DNA from: Nocardia cerradoensis NBRC 101014
GTDB lineage: Bacteria; Actinomycetota; Actinomycetes; Mycobacteriales; Mycobacteriaceae
Length of the DNA: 64,000 nucleotides
Reading direction: 5' to 3'
Assembly: GCF_000308535.1 (NCBI RefSeq)
Contig: NZ_BAFW01000060.1
Coordinates: forward strand, 1 to 64,000
Shown: piece after piece, positions 9,077 to 16,981 of the stretch
Layout of the letters: the number at the start of each line of letters is the position of its first letter
Position numbering within the stretch: the stretch's first letter is position 1
Notes under the pieces: generated by a model
The model's input: only the letters and a program-made list of their open reading frames with translations
Told to the model about the DNA's origin: nothing
The model's database searches: none
Program-made: the position numbers and the translations under genes

Positions 9077-9919
9077 TCAGCGCCAGCGGGTGCGGTGTGG
9101 GAACAGTGCCCGCCCGGCCTCGTGCACGACCTCGAGGACGACCCGGGCCAGCCGGTCGTAGCTCATCGCCTCGGCACGTCCCGACAGCGAGAGCGCGGCC
9201 GGCGGGGCGCCGCGGCCACGCAGCGGCGCGGCCACACAGGCAATGCCGACCATGGCCTCCTCGCGGTCGATCGCCACGCCTTGGCGCAACCGGATCTGCC
9301 CGAGTTCACGATGCAGCGCATCGGGGTCGGCCAGGGTGCGCGGAGTGAGCCGGGGCAGCCGGCCGCGGAACGCGGCCTCGGCGATGGTCGGTTCCAGCGC
9401 CGCCAGCATCGCCTTGCCCAAAGCCGTTGCGTGCGCGGGCATCCGGCCGCCGAGCCGGGTCGGCAGCGCCGCGCCGAACCGGCCGCCGGCCTTGTCCAGG
9501 TAGACGACCTCGCGGCCGTCGAGCACCGCCAGGTGGCCCACCATGCCCGTCCGCTGCGACAACTCGTGCAGCAGCGGGCTCACCGCGTCGCGAATCTCGT
9601 TGTGGTCCGCCGTCAGTCCGCCCAGTTCCAGCGTGCGCATGCCGAGGCGGTAGCCGCCGGCTGAATGTGCCAGCCAGCGCAGCCGGATCATCTGATCCAG
9701 GATGCGATGGACCGTCGAGCGCGGAAGTCCGGTCCGCTCGACCAGTTCCAGCAGTGTCAGCGTCGGGGTGTTCGCGTCGAAGGCGTCCAGGATCAGCGTC
9801 ATTCGCTCGATCATCGACACCGGAATCGGCGCGCCGGCTCGATGAGCCCTGGCGCCCGTCGTCGCGTGATGCGCGGCCGTGGTGGTGCGTTCCGCGGAGG
9901 GCAGCACGGTGACGGTCAT
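9077..9919 (-). CDS. IclR family transcriptional regulator
   Basis: This 280-residue regulator has an N-terminal IclR winged helix (ERMTLILDAFDANTPTLTLLELVERTGLPRSTVHRILDQM, about 38-78) and a C-terminal GAF-like effector domain with GREVVYLDKAGG and GKAMLAAL. A good GGAGG precedes the ATG. It is divergent from hsaB with about 230 bp between starts. That arrangement often means the regulator controls the divergent operon. If so, this steroid block would be under IclR control rather than only the TetR repressor KstR known in mycobacteria. That is inference from position. Confidence 0.87.
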   Translation of the reverse strand: MTVTVLPSAERTTTAAHHATTGARAHRAGAPIPVSMIERMTLILDAFDANTPTLTLLELVERTGLPRSTVHRILDQMIRLRWLAHSAGGYRLGMRTLELGGLTADHNEIRDAVSPLLHELSQRTGMVGHLAVLDGREVVYLDKAGGRFGAALPTRLGGRMPAHATALGKAMLAALEPTIAEAAFRGRLPRLTPRTLADPDALHRELGQIRLRQGVAIDREEAMVGIACVAAPLRGRGAPPAALSLSGRAEAMSYDRLARVVLEVVHEAGRALFPHRTRWR

Positions 9920-10152
9920 ATGTACCTCCGTTGGCTCATATGCAGTCTAGAAGTATTTCGACTAGGCATGTTCGGATTCGGCATTTGTGTCACCTATCAC
10001 AGTGGCTGCCACCACACCGATCGCGAATCGGTGGAACTACGTAAGTGCTACCGAAATCTCTCCCGTTCACCGGACCTGGCTGTTGACGGGGGTTCCCCTC
10101 GACCTGGTGTCATGACTTACAGCTATATGTCTGTCCGAAACAAGGAGTGGCC

Positions 10153-10653
10153 GTGGAGCCGGTAGTACAGGTGGACGAGATCTCGGAGGCGACCTTCAAA
10201 TCCGTGCTGAGCAGGTTCTGCTCCGGGGTCACGGTGATCACCGCCCTGTCCGGCGACGAGCCGGTCGGATTCAGCTGCCAGTCCTTCTCGTCGCTGTCCC
10301 TCGACCCGCCCCGGGTCTGTTTCTTCCCCGCGCGGACCTCGACCTCGTGGCCCCGCATCCGGGAGGTGGGGCGATTCTGCGTGAACATCCTGGCCCACGA
10401 CCAGGACGAGATCTGCCGCGCGCTGGCCCGCCGCGGCACCGACAAATTCGCGGGCGTGGACTGGGAGTTGTCCGGAAACGGATCGCCGCGGCTGAGCGGC
10501 GCGCTGGCCAGTATCGACTGCGAGCTGGATCGCGAGGTCGACGGCGGCGATCACACCATCGTGATCGCCCGGGTCACCGCGCTCGCCGAACACTCCGACC
10601 AGGCGCCACTGCTGTTCTACCGCTCCTCGTTCGAGCGTCTGCGGGGGTACTGA
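10153..10653 (+). CDS. hsaB: HsaB-type flavin reductase component
   Basis: This 166-residue protein of the flavin reductase-like (FMN-binding split barrel) family has the SGVTVITALSGDEPVGFSCQSF strand pair and the FCVNILAHDQ segment. It should supply reduced FMN to HsaA. AAGGAG lies 5 bases before GTG 10153; the in-frame GTG at 10147 overlaps the ribosome site. It is somewhat shorter than M. tuberculosis HsaB (187 residues). The last eight codons (ERLRGY, stop, Arg) form the first unit of a 24-bp tandem array that continues for about 165 bp beyond the stop. HsaA is encoded 8.6 kb away. The gene heads a likely operon with kshA, kshB and hsaC. Confidence 0.83.
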   Translation: MEPVVQVDEISEATFKSVLSRFCSGVTVITALSGDEPVGFSCQSFSSLSLDPPRVCFFPARTSTSWPRIREVGRFCVNILAHDQDEICRALARRGTDKFAGVDWELSGNGSPRLSGALASIDCELDREVDGGDHTIVIARVTALAEHSDQAPLLFYRSSFERLRGY

Positions 10654-10815
10654 CGCGAGCGTCTGCGGGGGTACTGACGCGAGCGTCTGCGGGGGTACTG
10701 ACGCGAGCGTCTGCGGGGGTACTGACGCGAGCGTCTGCGGGGGTACTGACGCGAGCGTCTGCGGGGGTACTGACGCGAGCGTCTGCAGGGCCATTGACGC
10801 GAGCGTCTGCGTGCG
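10633..10815. repeat. 24-bp tandem repeat overlapping the hsaB stop codon
   Basis: Seven full 24-bp units start at 10633, 10657, 10681, 10705, 10729, 10753 and 10777, plus a partial eighth at 10801. The first six are identical (GAGCGTCTGCGGGGGTACTG plus ACGC); the seventh and eighth diverge after GAGCGTCTGC. The first unit is the coding end of hsaB, and every intact unit carries the same in-frame TGA. Each junction contains GACGC-GA-GCGTC, a 5-bp inverted repeat. Identity of the central units points to recent expansion by slippage or unequal exchange. This is not CRISPR, since there are no unique spacers. The other 173 bp up to kshA show no gene. Confidence 0.97.
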
Positions 10816-10988
10816 TACCCGCCCACACCGCCGAGGCGTCCCATCGCTGCCGATAAGCGGAGCGAATCTCCCGGCCAGTGGGACTTCGCATGCCGGGCCC
10901 CCGTTCCGATGGCGAGCATCGAGTCATCACCCGGGGCGGGTCCGGCCGGCGGGTAGTCGAGGCCGAACGCAATCGAGACGGAGGAATC

Positions 10989-12131
10989 ATGAACAGCGAC
11001 AGCGAAGTGCGGGTCATCGACGCCGGCGCACCGCCCACCCGGTTCGCCCGCGGCTGGCACTGCCTGGGCCTGGCGGACTCCTTCCGCGACGGCAAGCCGC
11101 ACACCGTCGCCGCCTTCGGCACCGAACTGGTCGTCTTCGCCGGCGAGGACGGCACGCTCAACGTCCTCAACGCCTACTGCCCGCACATGGGCGGCAATCT
11201 CGCCGACGGCACCGTCAAGGGCGATTCGCTGGCCTGCCCCTTCCACGACTGGCGGTGGAACGGCAAGGGCAAGTGCACCGGAATCCCGTACGCGCGCAGG
11301 GTGCCGCCGCTGGCGCGCACCAAGGCGTGGCCGACGCTGGAGCAGAACAAGCAGCTGTTCGTCTGGAACGATCCGGAGGGCAAGCAACCGCCCGCCGACA
11401 TCACCATCCCGCGCGTCGACGCCGCCTTCGACGACGGCTGGACCGACTGGACCTGGAACTCGATGATCGTCGAGGCCAACTGCCGCGAGGTGGTCGACAA
11501 CGTCGTGGACATGGCGCACTTCTTCTACGTGCACTACGGCTTCCCGACCTTCTTCAAGAACGTGTTCGAGGGGCATATCGCCAGCCAGTACATGACGTCG
11601 ATCTCGCGCGAGGACATGATGGGCGCGACCGCGAAGGCGTTGGGCGGCAAGAACACACTGCATTCGGAGGCGTCGTACTACGGCCCCTCCTACATGATCG
11701 ACTATCTGCGCAGCGAGAGTGCCGGACTCACGGTCGAGGGTTATCTGATCAACTGCCACTATCCGATCACCGAGAACCGCTTCGTCCTGCAGTACGGCGC
11801 CATCGCGAAGAAGCCGGAAGGCGTGTCGCCGGAGCGGGCCGAGCAGATCGCGGCGGCCTTCGTCGGCGGTCTCGGCAAGGGGTTCGAACAGGATGCGGCG
11901 ATCTGGAAACGCAAGTCACGCATCAACAATCCGCTGCTGTGCGAGGAGGACGGGCCGGTCTATCAGCTGCGTCGCTGGTACGAGCAGTTCTACACCGACG
12001 TCGCCGACATCTCCGAGGAGATGACCGCGCGCTTCGAATTCGAGGTCGACACCACCCGCGCGGTCACCGCCTGGGAGGCCGAGGTCGCGGAGAACCTCGC
12101 CAAGCGGGCCGAGCAGGCCGTGGCGGGCTGA
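10989..12131 (+). CDS. kshA: KshA-type 3-ketosteroid 9-alpha-hydroxylase, oxygenase component
   Basis: A 380-residue Rieske non-heme iron oxygenase. The Rieske cluster ligands are Cys64, His66, Cys83 and His86 (CPH then CPFH). The catalytic iron histidines are His177 and His182 in DNVVDMAHFFYVH, the same spacing as in M. tuberculosis KshA. The enzyme 9-alpha-hydroxylates androstenediones, and together with 3-ketosteroid dehydrogenation this opens ring B. It works with the reductase KshB, encoded two genes downstream. GGAGGAATC precedes the ATG. The 24-bp repeat array lies between hsaB and this gene, 335 bp from stop to start, so the gene may have its own promoter. Confidence 0.92.
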   Translation: MNSDSEVRVIDAGAPPTRFARGWHCLGLADSFRDGKPHTVAAFGTELVVFAGEDGTLNVLNAYCPHMGGNLADGTVKGDSLACPFHDWRWNGKGKCTGIPYARRVPPLARTKAWPTLEQNKQLFVWNDPEGKQPPADITIPRVDAAFDDGWTDWTWNSMIVEANCREVVDNVVDMAHFFYVHYGFPTFFKNVFEGHIASQYMTSISREDMMGATAKALGGKNTLHSEASYYGPSYMIDYLRSESAGLTVEGYLINCHYPITENRFVLQYGAIAKKPEGVSPERAEQIAAAFVGGLGKGFEQDAAIWKRKSRINNPLLCEEDGPVYQLRRWYEQFYTDVADISEEMTARFEFEVDTTRAVTAWEAEVAENLAKRAEQAVAG

Positions 12132-12142
12132 GAGTCATCGCG

Positions 12143-12382
12143 ATGGACGAGGTTTCGTGCCGATCCTGCGGAACATGCGTGCTGGTGGAGAAGTTCAGCC
12201 CGCAGCATACGAGCGTGCAGTGGAGCCGGTCGGCGATGCGCGCATGCACCGAACTGTCCGGGCCGGGCGCGCACACCTGCGCCGCCCTGCGCGCCAGCAT
12301 CGACGCGGCGGTGGAGTCGGGGCAGGTCAGCGTGAGTACCCGCGATGTCGATGTGCGCACCCGCGGCCGGACCGTGGCCTGA
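12143..12382 (+). CDS. Small cysteine-containing protein between kshA and kshB
   Basis: A 79-residue frame beginning MDEVSCRSCGTCVLVEKFSP, with a C-x2-C-x2-C cluster at residues 6-12 and two more cysteines farther on (RACTEL, HTCAAL). The family is not recognised. It lies 11 bases after kshA and 53 bases before kshB, inside the operon. The N-terminal cysteines could bind zinc or an iron-sulfur cluster, and the position between the Rieske oxygenase and its reductase fits a redox or assembly role, but neither is shown. The ribosome site is weak (GAGAG). M. tuberculosis also has a small gene of unknown role next to kshA (Rv3527); whether it is related needs alignment. Confidence 0.6.
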   Translation: MDEVSCRSCGTCVLVEKFSPQHTSVQWSRSAMRACTELSGPGAHTCAALRASIDAAVESGQVSVSTRDVDVRTRGRTVA

Positions 12383-12435
12383 CGGCGGGGCAGGAAGCTG
12401 AATGAACGGCACAGGAATGGATGTGGTGGTGCTGC

Positions 12436-13539
12436 ATGGATACGGCGATCGAACTCGACGTGCGTGAGCCGGGCGATGCGCCCGAGGACACCGGCCCGCG
12501 CGACTCGGCGGCCGATCCGGTCGTCGTCGAGATCGTGCGCGTGGTGCGCGAGACCGCGGACGCGGTGTCGCTGGAGCTGGCTCCGCGCCCCGAACACGCG
12601 CAGCGGTTCGGCTACCGGCCCGGACAGTTTCTCACCCTGCGCATCCCCAGCGATCGCACCGGTTCGGTGAGCCGGTGCTATTCGCTGTCGAGCGCACCGC
12701 ACGAGGACGGCCCGCTGAAGGTCACCGTCAAGCGAACGGCGCAGGGATACGCGTCGAACTGGTTGTGCGACAACGCCGTCGCCGGGGAGAGTTTGCAGGT
12801 GCTGCCGCCCGCCGGACTGTTCACCCCGGCCTCGCTGGACACGGATCTGCTGCTGTTCGCCGGCGGCAGCGGTATCACCCCGGTGTTGTCGATCCTGAAA
12901 TCGGCGCTGGCACAGGGCAGCGGGCACTGCACGCTCGTCTACGCCAATCGCGACGAATCGTCGGTGATCTTCGCCGCGGAACTCGCCGAACTCGCCGCGG
13001 CGCATCCGGATCGGCTGCAGGTGCTGCACTGGCTGGAATCGGTGCAGGGCCTGCCGAGCGTGGCGCAACTGTCCGCGCTGGCGCGGCACTGGGCCGACCG
13101 CGAGACGTTCGTCTGCGGTCCGGGGCCGTTCATGGATGCCGTCGGTGCCGCCATGGCCGCGCACGGCGCCGACCGCCGGCGCGTGCACATGGAGAAGTTC
13201 GTTTCCTTGACCGGCAATCCGTTCGAGGCGGCGACTCCGGTAGTCGACCCCGCCGATCCCGCCGACTCGGCGCACGTCGAGGTCGAATTGGACGGCGAGA
13301 ATCACCGGATGGCCTGGCCGCGACGCCAGGTCCTGCTGGACACCTTGCTGGCCGCGGGCCTCGAGGCACCGTATTCCTGCCGCGAGGGCGCATGCAGCGC
13401 CTGCGTGTGCCGGGTGGTGTCCGGCGAGGTGTCCATGCGCCGCAACGAGGTCCTCGAGGAGGAGGATGTCGCTGAAGGCTATGTGCTGGCCTGCCAGGCG
13501 GTACCGGTCACCGACGACGTTTCGATCAGTTATTCCTGA
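12436..13539 (+). CDS. kshB: KshB-type ketosteroid 9-alpha-hydroxylase reductase
   Basis: A 367-residue class IA-type reductase. The FAD domain (about 30-125) has SRCYSLSS, the NAD domain (about 130-245) has LFAGGSGITPVLSILK and FVCGPGPFMD, and a C-terminal plant-type [2Fe-2S] ferredoxin domain has SCREGACSACVC with the fourth Cys in LACQAVP. It carries electrons from NADH to the KshA Rieske cluster. ATG 12436 is used because conserved residues start soon after; an in-frame ATG at 12421 lies closer to AGGA and would add MWWCC, an unusual N-terminus. PaaE/HmpX-type reductases look alike, but the kshA neighbour decides the call. Confidence 0.87.
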   Translation: MDTAIELDVREPGDAPEDTGPRDSAADPVVVEIVRVVRETADAVSLELAPRPEHAQRFGYRPGQFLTLRIPSDRTGSVSRCYSLSSAPHEDGPLKVTVKRTAQGYASNWLCDNAVAGESLQVLPPAGLFTPASLDTDLLLFAGGSGITPVLSILKSALAQGSGHCTLVYANRDESSVIFAAELAELAAAHPDRLQVLHWLESVQGLPSVAQLSALARHWADRETFVCGPGPFMDAVGAAMAAHGADRRRVHMEKFVSLTGNPFEAATPVVDPADPADSAHVEVELDGENHRMAWPRRQVLLDTLLAAGLEAPYSCREGACSACVCRVVSGEVSMRRNEVLEEEDVAEGYVLACQAVPVTDDVSISYS

Positions 13540-13567
13540 ACCACCCGACCCCTTGCAAGGAGTGCAA

Positions 13568-14446
13568 ATGGCCGCCGTCAGCTCGCTCGGTTATGTCCGG
13601 GCGCAGATCGCCGATGTCGCCGCATGGCGTGAATTCGCCTTCGACACCATCGGATTCGCCGAAGGGTCGGGCCCGAATCCGGCGTCGATCTACCTGCGGA
13701 TGGATGAGCACACCTACCGCCTGGAATTGGTTCCGGGCGAGCGCGACGAGGTGATCGCCGTCGGCTGGCAGGTCGCCGACCGGCGCTCGCTGACGCTGGT
13801 GCGCGAAACCCTCGCCGCGGCCGGGATCGAGGTCACCGAGCTGACCCTGGCCGAAGCCGCCGCGCGCCACGTCGAGGAGGCGATCAGCTTCACCGATCCC
13901 GCCGGATTCACCGTCGAGGTCTTCCACGGCCCCCTGCTCGACCACAGTCCGGTGGTCGGCAAGTACGGAAATCGTTTCGTCTCCGGCGATCTGGGGCTCG
14001 GCCACGTCGTGCTGCCGGTGCCCGATATCGAGGCGGCGCGGCAGTTCTACACCGAGGTGCTGGACTTCGCCTCGCGCGGCTCGTTCCGGGTCGGTCCGCC
14101 CGACCATCCGATCTGGATCCGGTTCATGGGTGTCAATCCCCGCCACCACAGCCTGGCGCTGATTCCCGGCGGCCGCGGCGACGGTCCCGGCATCGTGCAC
14201 GTGATGGTGGAGGTCGACGCGCTCGACGATGTCGGGCGGGCGCTCGACCGGGTGACCAAGGCGGGCTACCACCTGTCCTCGTCGCTCGGCCGCCACACCA
14301 ACGACAAGATGATCTCCTTCTACGTCCGCACCCCGGGCGGCTGGGACCTCGAATTCGGTTGCGAGGGAATGCTCGTGGGCGAGGACTACGTCGCGGAGGA
14401 GATGACGGCCGACAGCTACTGGGGCCACGAATGGGCGCGCGGCTGA
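13568..14446 (+). CDS. hsaC: HsaC-type extradiol catechol dioxygenase
   Basis: This 292-residue type I extradiol dioxygenase is built from two vicinal-oxygen-chelate domains. The iron ligands read as His146 (LGLGHVVL), His211 (GIVHVMVE) and Glu262 (WDLEFG), matching the His-His-Glu triad and spacing of M. tuberculosis HsaC. It cleaves 3,4-DHSA by meta cleavage to 4,9-DSHA, the HsaD substrate. AAGGAG precedes the ATG, 28 bases after kshB. It is the last gene of the block and converges with the OYE-type gene. Biphenyl BphC enzymes are close relatives, so the steroid assignment rests on context. Confidence 0.86.
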   Translation: MAAVSSLGYVRAQIADVAAWREFAFDTIGFAEGSGPNPASIYLRMDEHTYRLELVPGERDEVIAVGWQVADRRSLTLVRETLAAAGIEVTELTLAEAAARHVEEAISFTDPAGFTVEVFHGPLLDHSPVVGKYGNRFVSGDLGLGHVVLPVPDIEAARQFYTEVLDFASRGSFRVGPPDHPIWIRFMGVNPRHHSLALIPGGRGDGPGIVHVMVEVDALDDVGRALDRVTKAGYHLSSSLGRHTNDKMISFYVRTPGGWDLEFGCEGMLVGEDYVAEEMTADSYWGHEWARG

Positions 14447-14473
14447 GCGGCCGTCAGCACCGCCGCGGGGTTC

Positions 14474-16162
14474 CTAGTCGGTGAAGGTGACCCGCACGGA
14501 GATCGGATCGGTCTGCAGGGCGGCGAATCCGGCCGCGGTCAGCGGTGCGAGCGCCGGATGCGGGGCGAAGGCGCGGGCCCGCGCGACCACATCGTCGTCG
14601 GGGCGCAGCTCGGCCGTGGCCGCGCGCCAGGTTCCGTTGTGCCGCAATCGGACCGAGGGGTTGGCGCGTACATTGTTGCCCCAGCCCGACCGCATGCCGT
14701 GCTGGCAGATGATCCAGGCGCCATCGTCGTCGAACAGCACCGATACCGGAACCCGCCGTGGCTGACCGGATTTGCGGCCGACGGTCTCCAGTTCGGTCGC
14801 GAAGGTGGATCGCACACCGATCCGGTCCAGTGCGGCGAATCCGGGATTGACCAGGTAGCGGCCGACGGCGCGCTCGACCCGGAACTTCGTCGACTTCCGA
14901 TCGCCACCGGCCGTTCCGCGCCGGGACCGGAAGGCGTCGAACCCGTTGCGACGCAGCATGGTCAGCGCCGTCGACCACGGCGAGCGAGCCGGATCCGGAT
15001 CGAGCCCGGCGCCGAGGCGATGCAGCTGATCGGTATGCCATTGCAGATCCAGGGCGCCGTCGACGGCCCGCAGGGTGCCGCTGCGGGCGATGCGGCCGCG
15101 CAGGCCGAGTGAAATCGACGGCGGCCGAAGCTCTTCCGTACCACCGGTGAGCAGATCGGCGGCGGCGGTGGGGTACACCGTGGTGGGACGGCCCAGTCCG
15201 GCCACATCGCAGGCGCCGGAATCGACCGCACCGGCCATCGCCGTGCGGCTGCGGAAGCCGCCGGTGACCGCCAGCGGCACCGCGGCCGCGAGCTGCCGCA
15301 CCGTCTCCGCGTACTCGAGGAAATAGGCCTCCCGTGCCCGGGTACTCGCCGCCGCGTCACGGGACCGGCCCATCATCGCCGGGGATTCGTAACTGCCGCC
15401 GCTGATTTCGATCAGATCCAGCGGTTGCCGGGCCAATTGCCGCACCACCGCCCGCGATTCGTCCTCCGTGAAACCGCCGCGCTGGAAATCCGCCGAATTC
15501 AGTTTGACGGCCACCGCGAAACCCGGCTGGACCGCCGCGCGAATCGCGCCGACCACCTCGAGCAGGAAGCGCGCCCGGCGTGGCGCGTCACCGCCCCAGT
15601 CGTCGGTGCGCTGATTGGCCAGCGGCGACAGGAACTGCGACACCAGGTAGCCGTGGGCGCCGTGGATCTGCACTCCGTCGAAGCCGGCCGATTCCGCGAT
15701 TCGCGCCGCGTCGGCGAAGCGCCGGATCAGATCGTGGATGTCGGCTTCGGTGAGCGCCCGCGGCGTGGGCAGCCCCGGCACTCCCGGCGCGATCGCCGAC
15801 GGCGCCACCGGCCGGTGCCGGGTGGCCAGCGGATTGGCTTGGCGGCCGGGATGATTCAGCTGCATCCAGATCGGGGAGCCGCCGTCCTTGGCGGCCTTCG
15901 CCCACCGGGTCAGAGCCGCGAGATCGCGATCGTCGTCGATGACGACATTGCCCGGCTCGCCGAGCTGGGTGCGATCGATCATCACGTTGCCGGTGACGAT
16001 CAGGCCGAAGCCGCCGGCTCCCCAGCGGCGATACAGCCGGACCAGCCGGTCGTCGGGAGCATGCCCCGCGGTGCCGAGCCCCTCGCTGAGCGCCGACTTC
16101 ATGATCCGGTTGGGCAGCACCTGGCCACAGGGCAGGGGTAGGGGGTCGTGCAGTCCGGTCAT
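14474..16162 (-). CDS. Old Yellow Enzyme fused to a Ddn-type F420 nitroreductase domain
   Basis: A 562-residue fusion. Residues 1-370 form an NADH:flavin oxidoreductase TIM barrel of the OYE family (LPCGQVLPNRIMKSALSEGLG, QLNHPGRQ, GVQIHGAHGYLVSQFLSP, DDWGGDAPRRARF). Residues about 425-562 form a deazaflavin-dependent nitroreductase (Ddn) domain with ETVGRKSGQPRRVPV and GMRSGWGNNVRANPSV. OYE enzymes reduce activated alkenes with FMN; Ddn-type enzymes use F420H2. The two in one chain would bind two different flavins. A linker of about 50 residues joins them. The gene is divergent from a TetR gene across two strong palindromes. The substrate is unknown; an alpha,beta-unsaturated ketone is plausible. 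Confidence 0.85.
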   Translation of the reverse strand: MTGLHDPLPLPCGQVLPNRIMKSALSEGLGTAGHAPDDRLVRLYRRWGAGGFGLIVTGNVMIDRTQLGEPGNVVIDDDRDLAALTRWAKAAKDGGSPIWMQLNHPGRQANPLATRHRPVAPSAIAPGVPGLPTPRALTEADIHDLIRRFADAARIAESAGFDGVQIHGAHGYLVSQFLSPLANQRTDDWGGDAPRRARFLLEVVGAIRAAVQPGFAVAVKLNSADFQRGGFTEDESRAVVRQLARQPLDLIEISGGSYESPAMMGRSRDAAASTRAREAYFLEYAETVRQLAAAVPLAVTGGFRSRTAMAGAVDSGACDVAGLGRPTTVYPTAAADLLTGGTEELRPPSISLGLRGRIARSGTLRAVDGALDLQWHTDQLHRLGAGLDPDPARSPWSTALTMLRRNGFDAFRSRRGTAGGDRKSTKFRVERAVGRYLVNPGFAALDRIGVRSTFATELETVGRKSGQPRRVPVSVLFDDDGAWIICQHGMRSGWGNNVRANPSVRLRHNGTWRAATAELRPDDDVVARARAFAPHPALAPLTAAGFAALQTDPISVRVTFTD

Positions 16163-16195
16163 GCCTATCCTCCAGGGCGCGGATCGGAAATGAGG

Positions 16196-16211
16196 TATAC
16201 CGATCGGTATA
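16196..16211. promoter_or_regulatory. Palindromic operator 1 (TetR-type)
   Basis: TATACCGATCGGTATA is a perfect 16-bp palindrome, 33 bp upstream of the OYE-Ddn start, in the divergent promoter region shared with the TetR gene. It shares the core ACCGATCGGT with operator 2; the two centres are 29 bp apart. Confidence 0.8.
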
Positions 16212-16224
16212 GTCGGCAGCGTAG

Positions 16225-16240
16225 TACACCGATCGGTCTA
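16225..16240. promoter_or_regulatory. Palindromic operator 2 (TetR-type)
   Basis: TACACCGATCGGTCTA has the perfect core ACCGATCGGT (16228-16237) with imperfect flanks. It lies 51 bp upstream of the TetR start. With operator 1 it suggests that the regulator binds two dimers and controls both divergent genes. Confidence 0.7.
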
Positions 16241-16291
16241 GGGCAACGGTAGGCTGGACCGGACAAGGTGCGTGAGGAAAGGGGTCGCATC

Positions 16292-16855
16292 ATGGGAGCC
16301 CGCGACCGGCTCATCGACAGCGCCGTGGATCTGATGCGCAGCAACGGTGTGGCCGGCACCGGTATCGCGCAGCTGCTCGACCACAGCGGCATCTCGCGCC
16401 GCTCGGTGTATCTCAACTTTCCCGGCGGTAAATCGGAACTGATCGCCGAGGCCACCCGTGCGGCCGGCGCCGCCTACAGCACCCTGCTGCGCACGATCAC
16501 CGCGGGCGCCGACGTGGCGTCGTGTGTCGGCGCCTTCCCGGCCCTGTGGCGCGAGAAACTCGCCACCAGCGACTTCACCGCCGGATGTCCGATCGTCGCG
16601 GCCGCCCTGGGCCGGTCGGAGGCGCCCGAGGCGGCCGATGCGGCCGGAGCGACCTTCACCGAATGGGAGGCCATTCTCGCCGAACGCCTCGAAACCGAGG
16701 ACGTCGCACCGGAACTCGCGATATCGCTGGCCACCACGGTGGTCGCGGCACTCGAGGGGGCGGTGATCCTGTCCCTGGCGACCCGTTCGATGGCGCCGCT
16801 GGAACGGGTGGGCGCCCAGATGTCGGAACTCATCGCTCGCCATACCGCGAAGTAG
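16292..16855 (+). CDS. TetR family transcriptional repressor
   Basis: 187 residues. The N-terminal TetR helix-turn-helix reads ARDRLIDSAVDLMRSNGVAGTGIAQLLDHSGISRRSVYLNF, and the C-terminal part is the variable ligand domain. It resembles the short YcdC/LmrA-like TetR group (C-terminal TAGCPIVAAALG). GGAAAGGGG precedes the ATG. It is divergent from the OYE-Ddn gene across the two ACCGATCGGT operators, and is therefore predicted to repress itself and that gene. Confidence 0.88.
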   Translation: MGARDRLIDSAVDLMRSNGVAGTGIAQLLDHSGISRRSVYLNFPGGKSELIAEATRAAGAAYSTLLRTITAGADVASCVGAFPALWREKLATSDFTAGCPIVAAALGRSEAPEAADAAGATFTEWEAILAERLETEDVAPELAISLATTVVAALEGAVILSLATRSMAPLERVGAQMSELIARHTAK

Positions 16856-16981
16856 TCCGACACGGGTACCGGCTGCGCGCCTGGGCAGCGGTGGTTGCGA
16901 CGTCGTGAGCCGGATGTGTGGCGCGGGCAGGCCGGACCGGCGCCGACCTCGGACTCGCACCAGCCCTGCCGCCCGCGCGCG

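Noticed and set aside
10123..10794. Minus-strand open frame with an ASVPPQTL repeat
   Set aside because: It is the reverse reading of the 24-bp array and hsaB, with no ribosome site or recognisable domain.
10633..10815. CRISPR-like array
   Set aside because: The units are contiguous with no unique spacers, the repeat is made from hsaB coding sequence and no cas gene is near.
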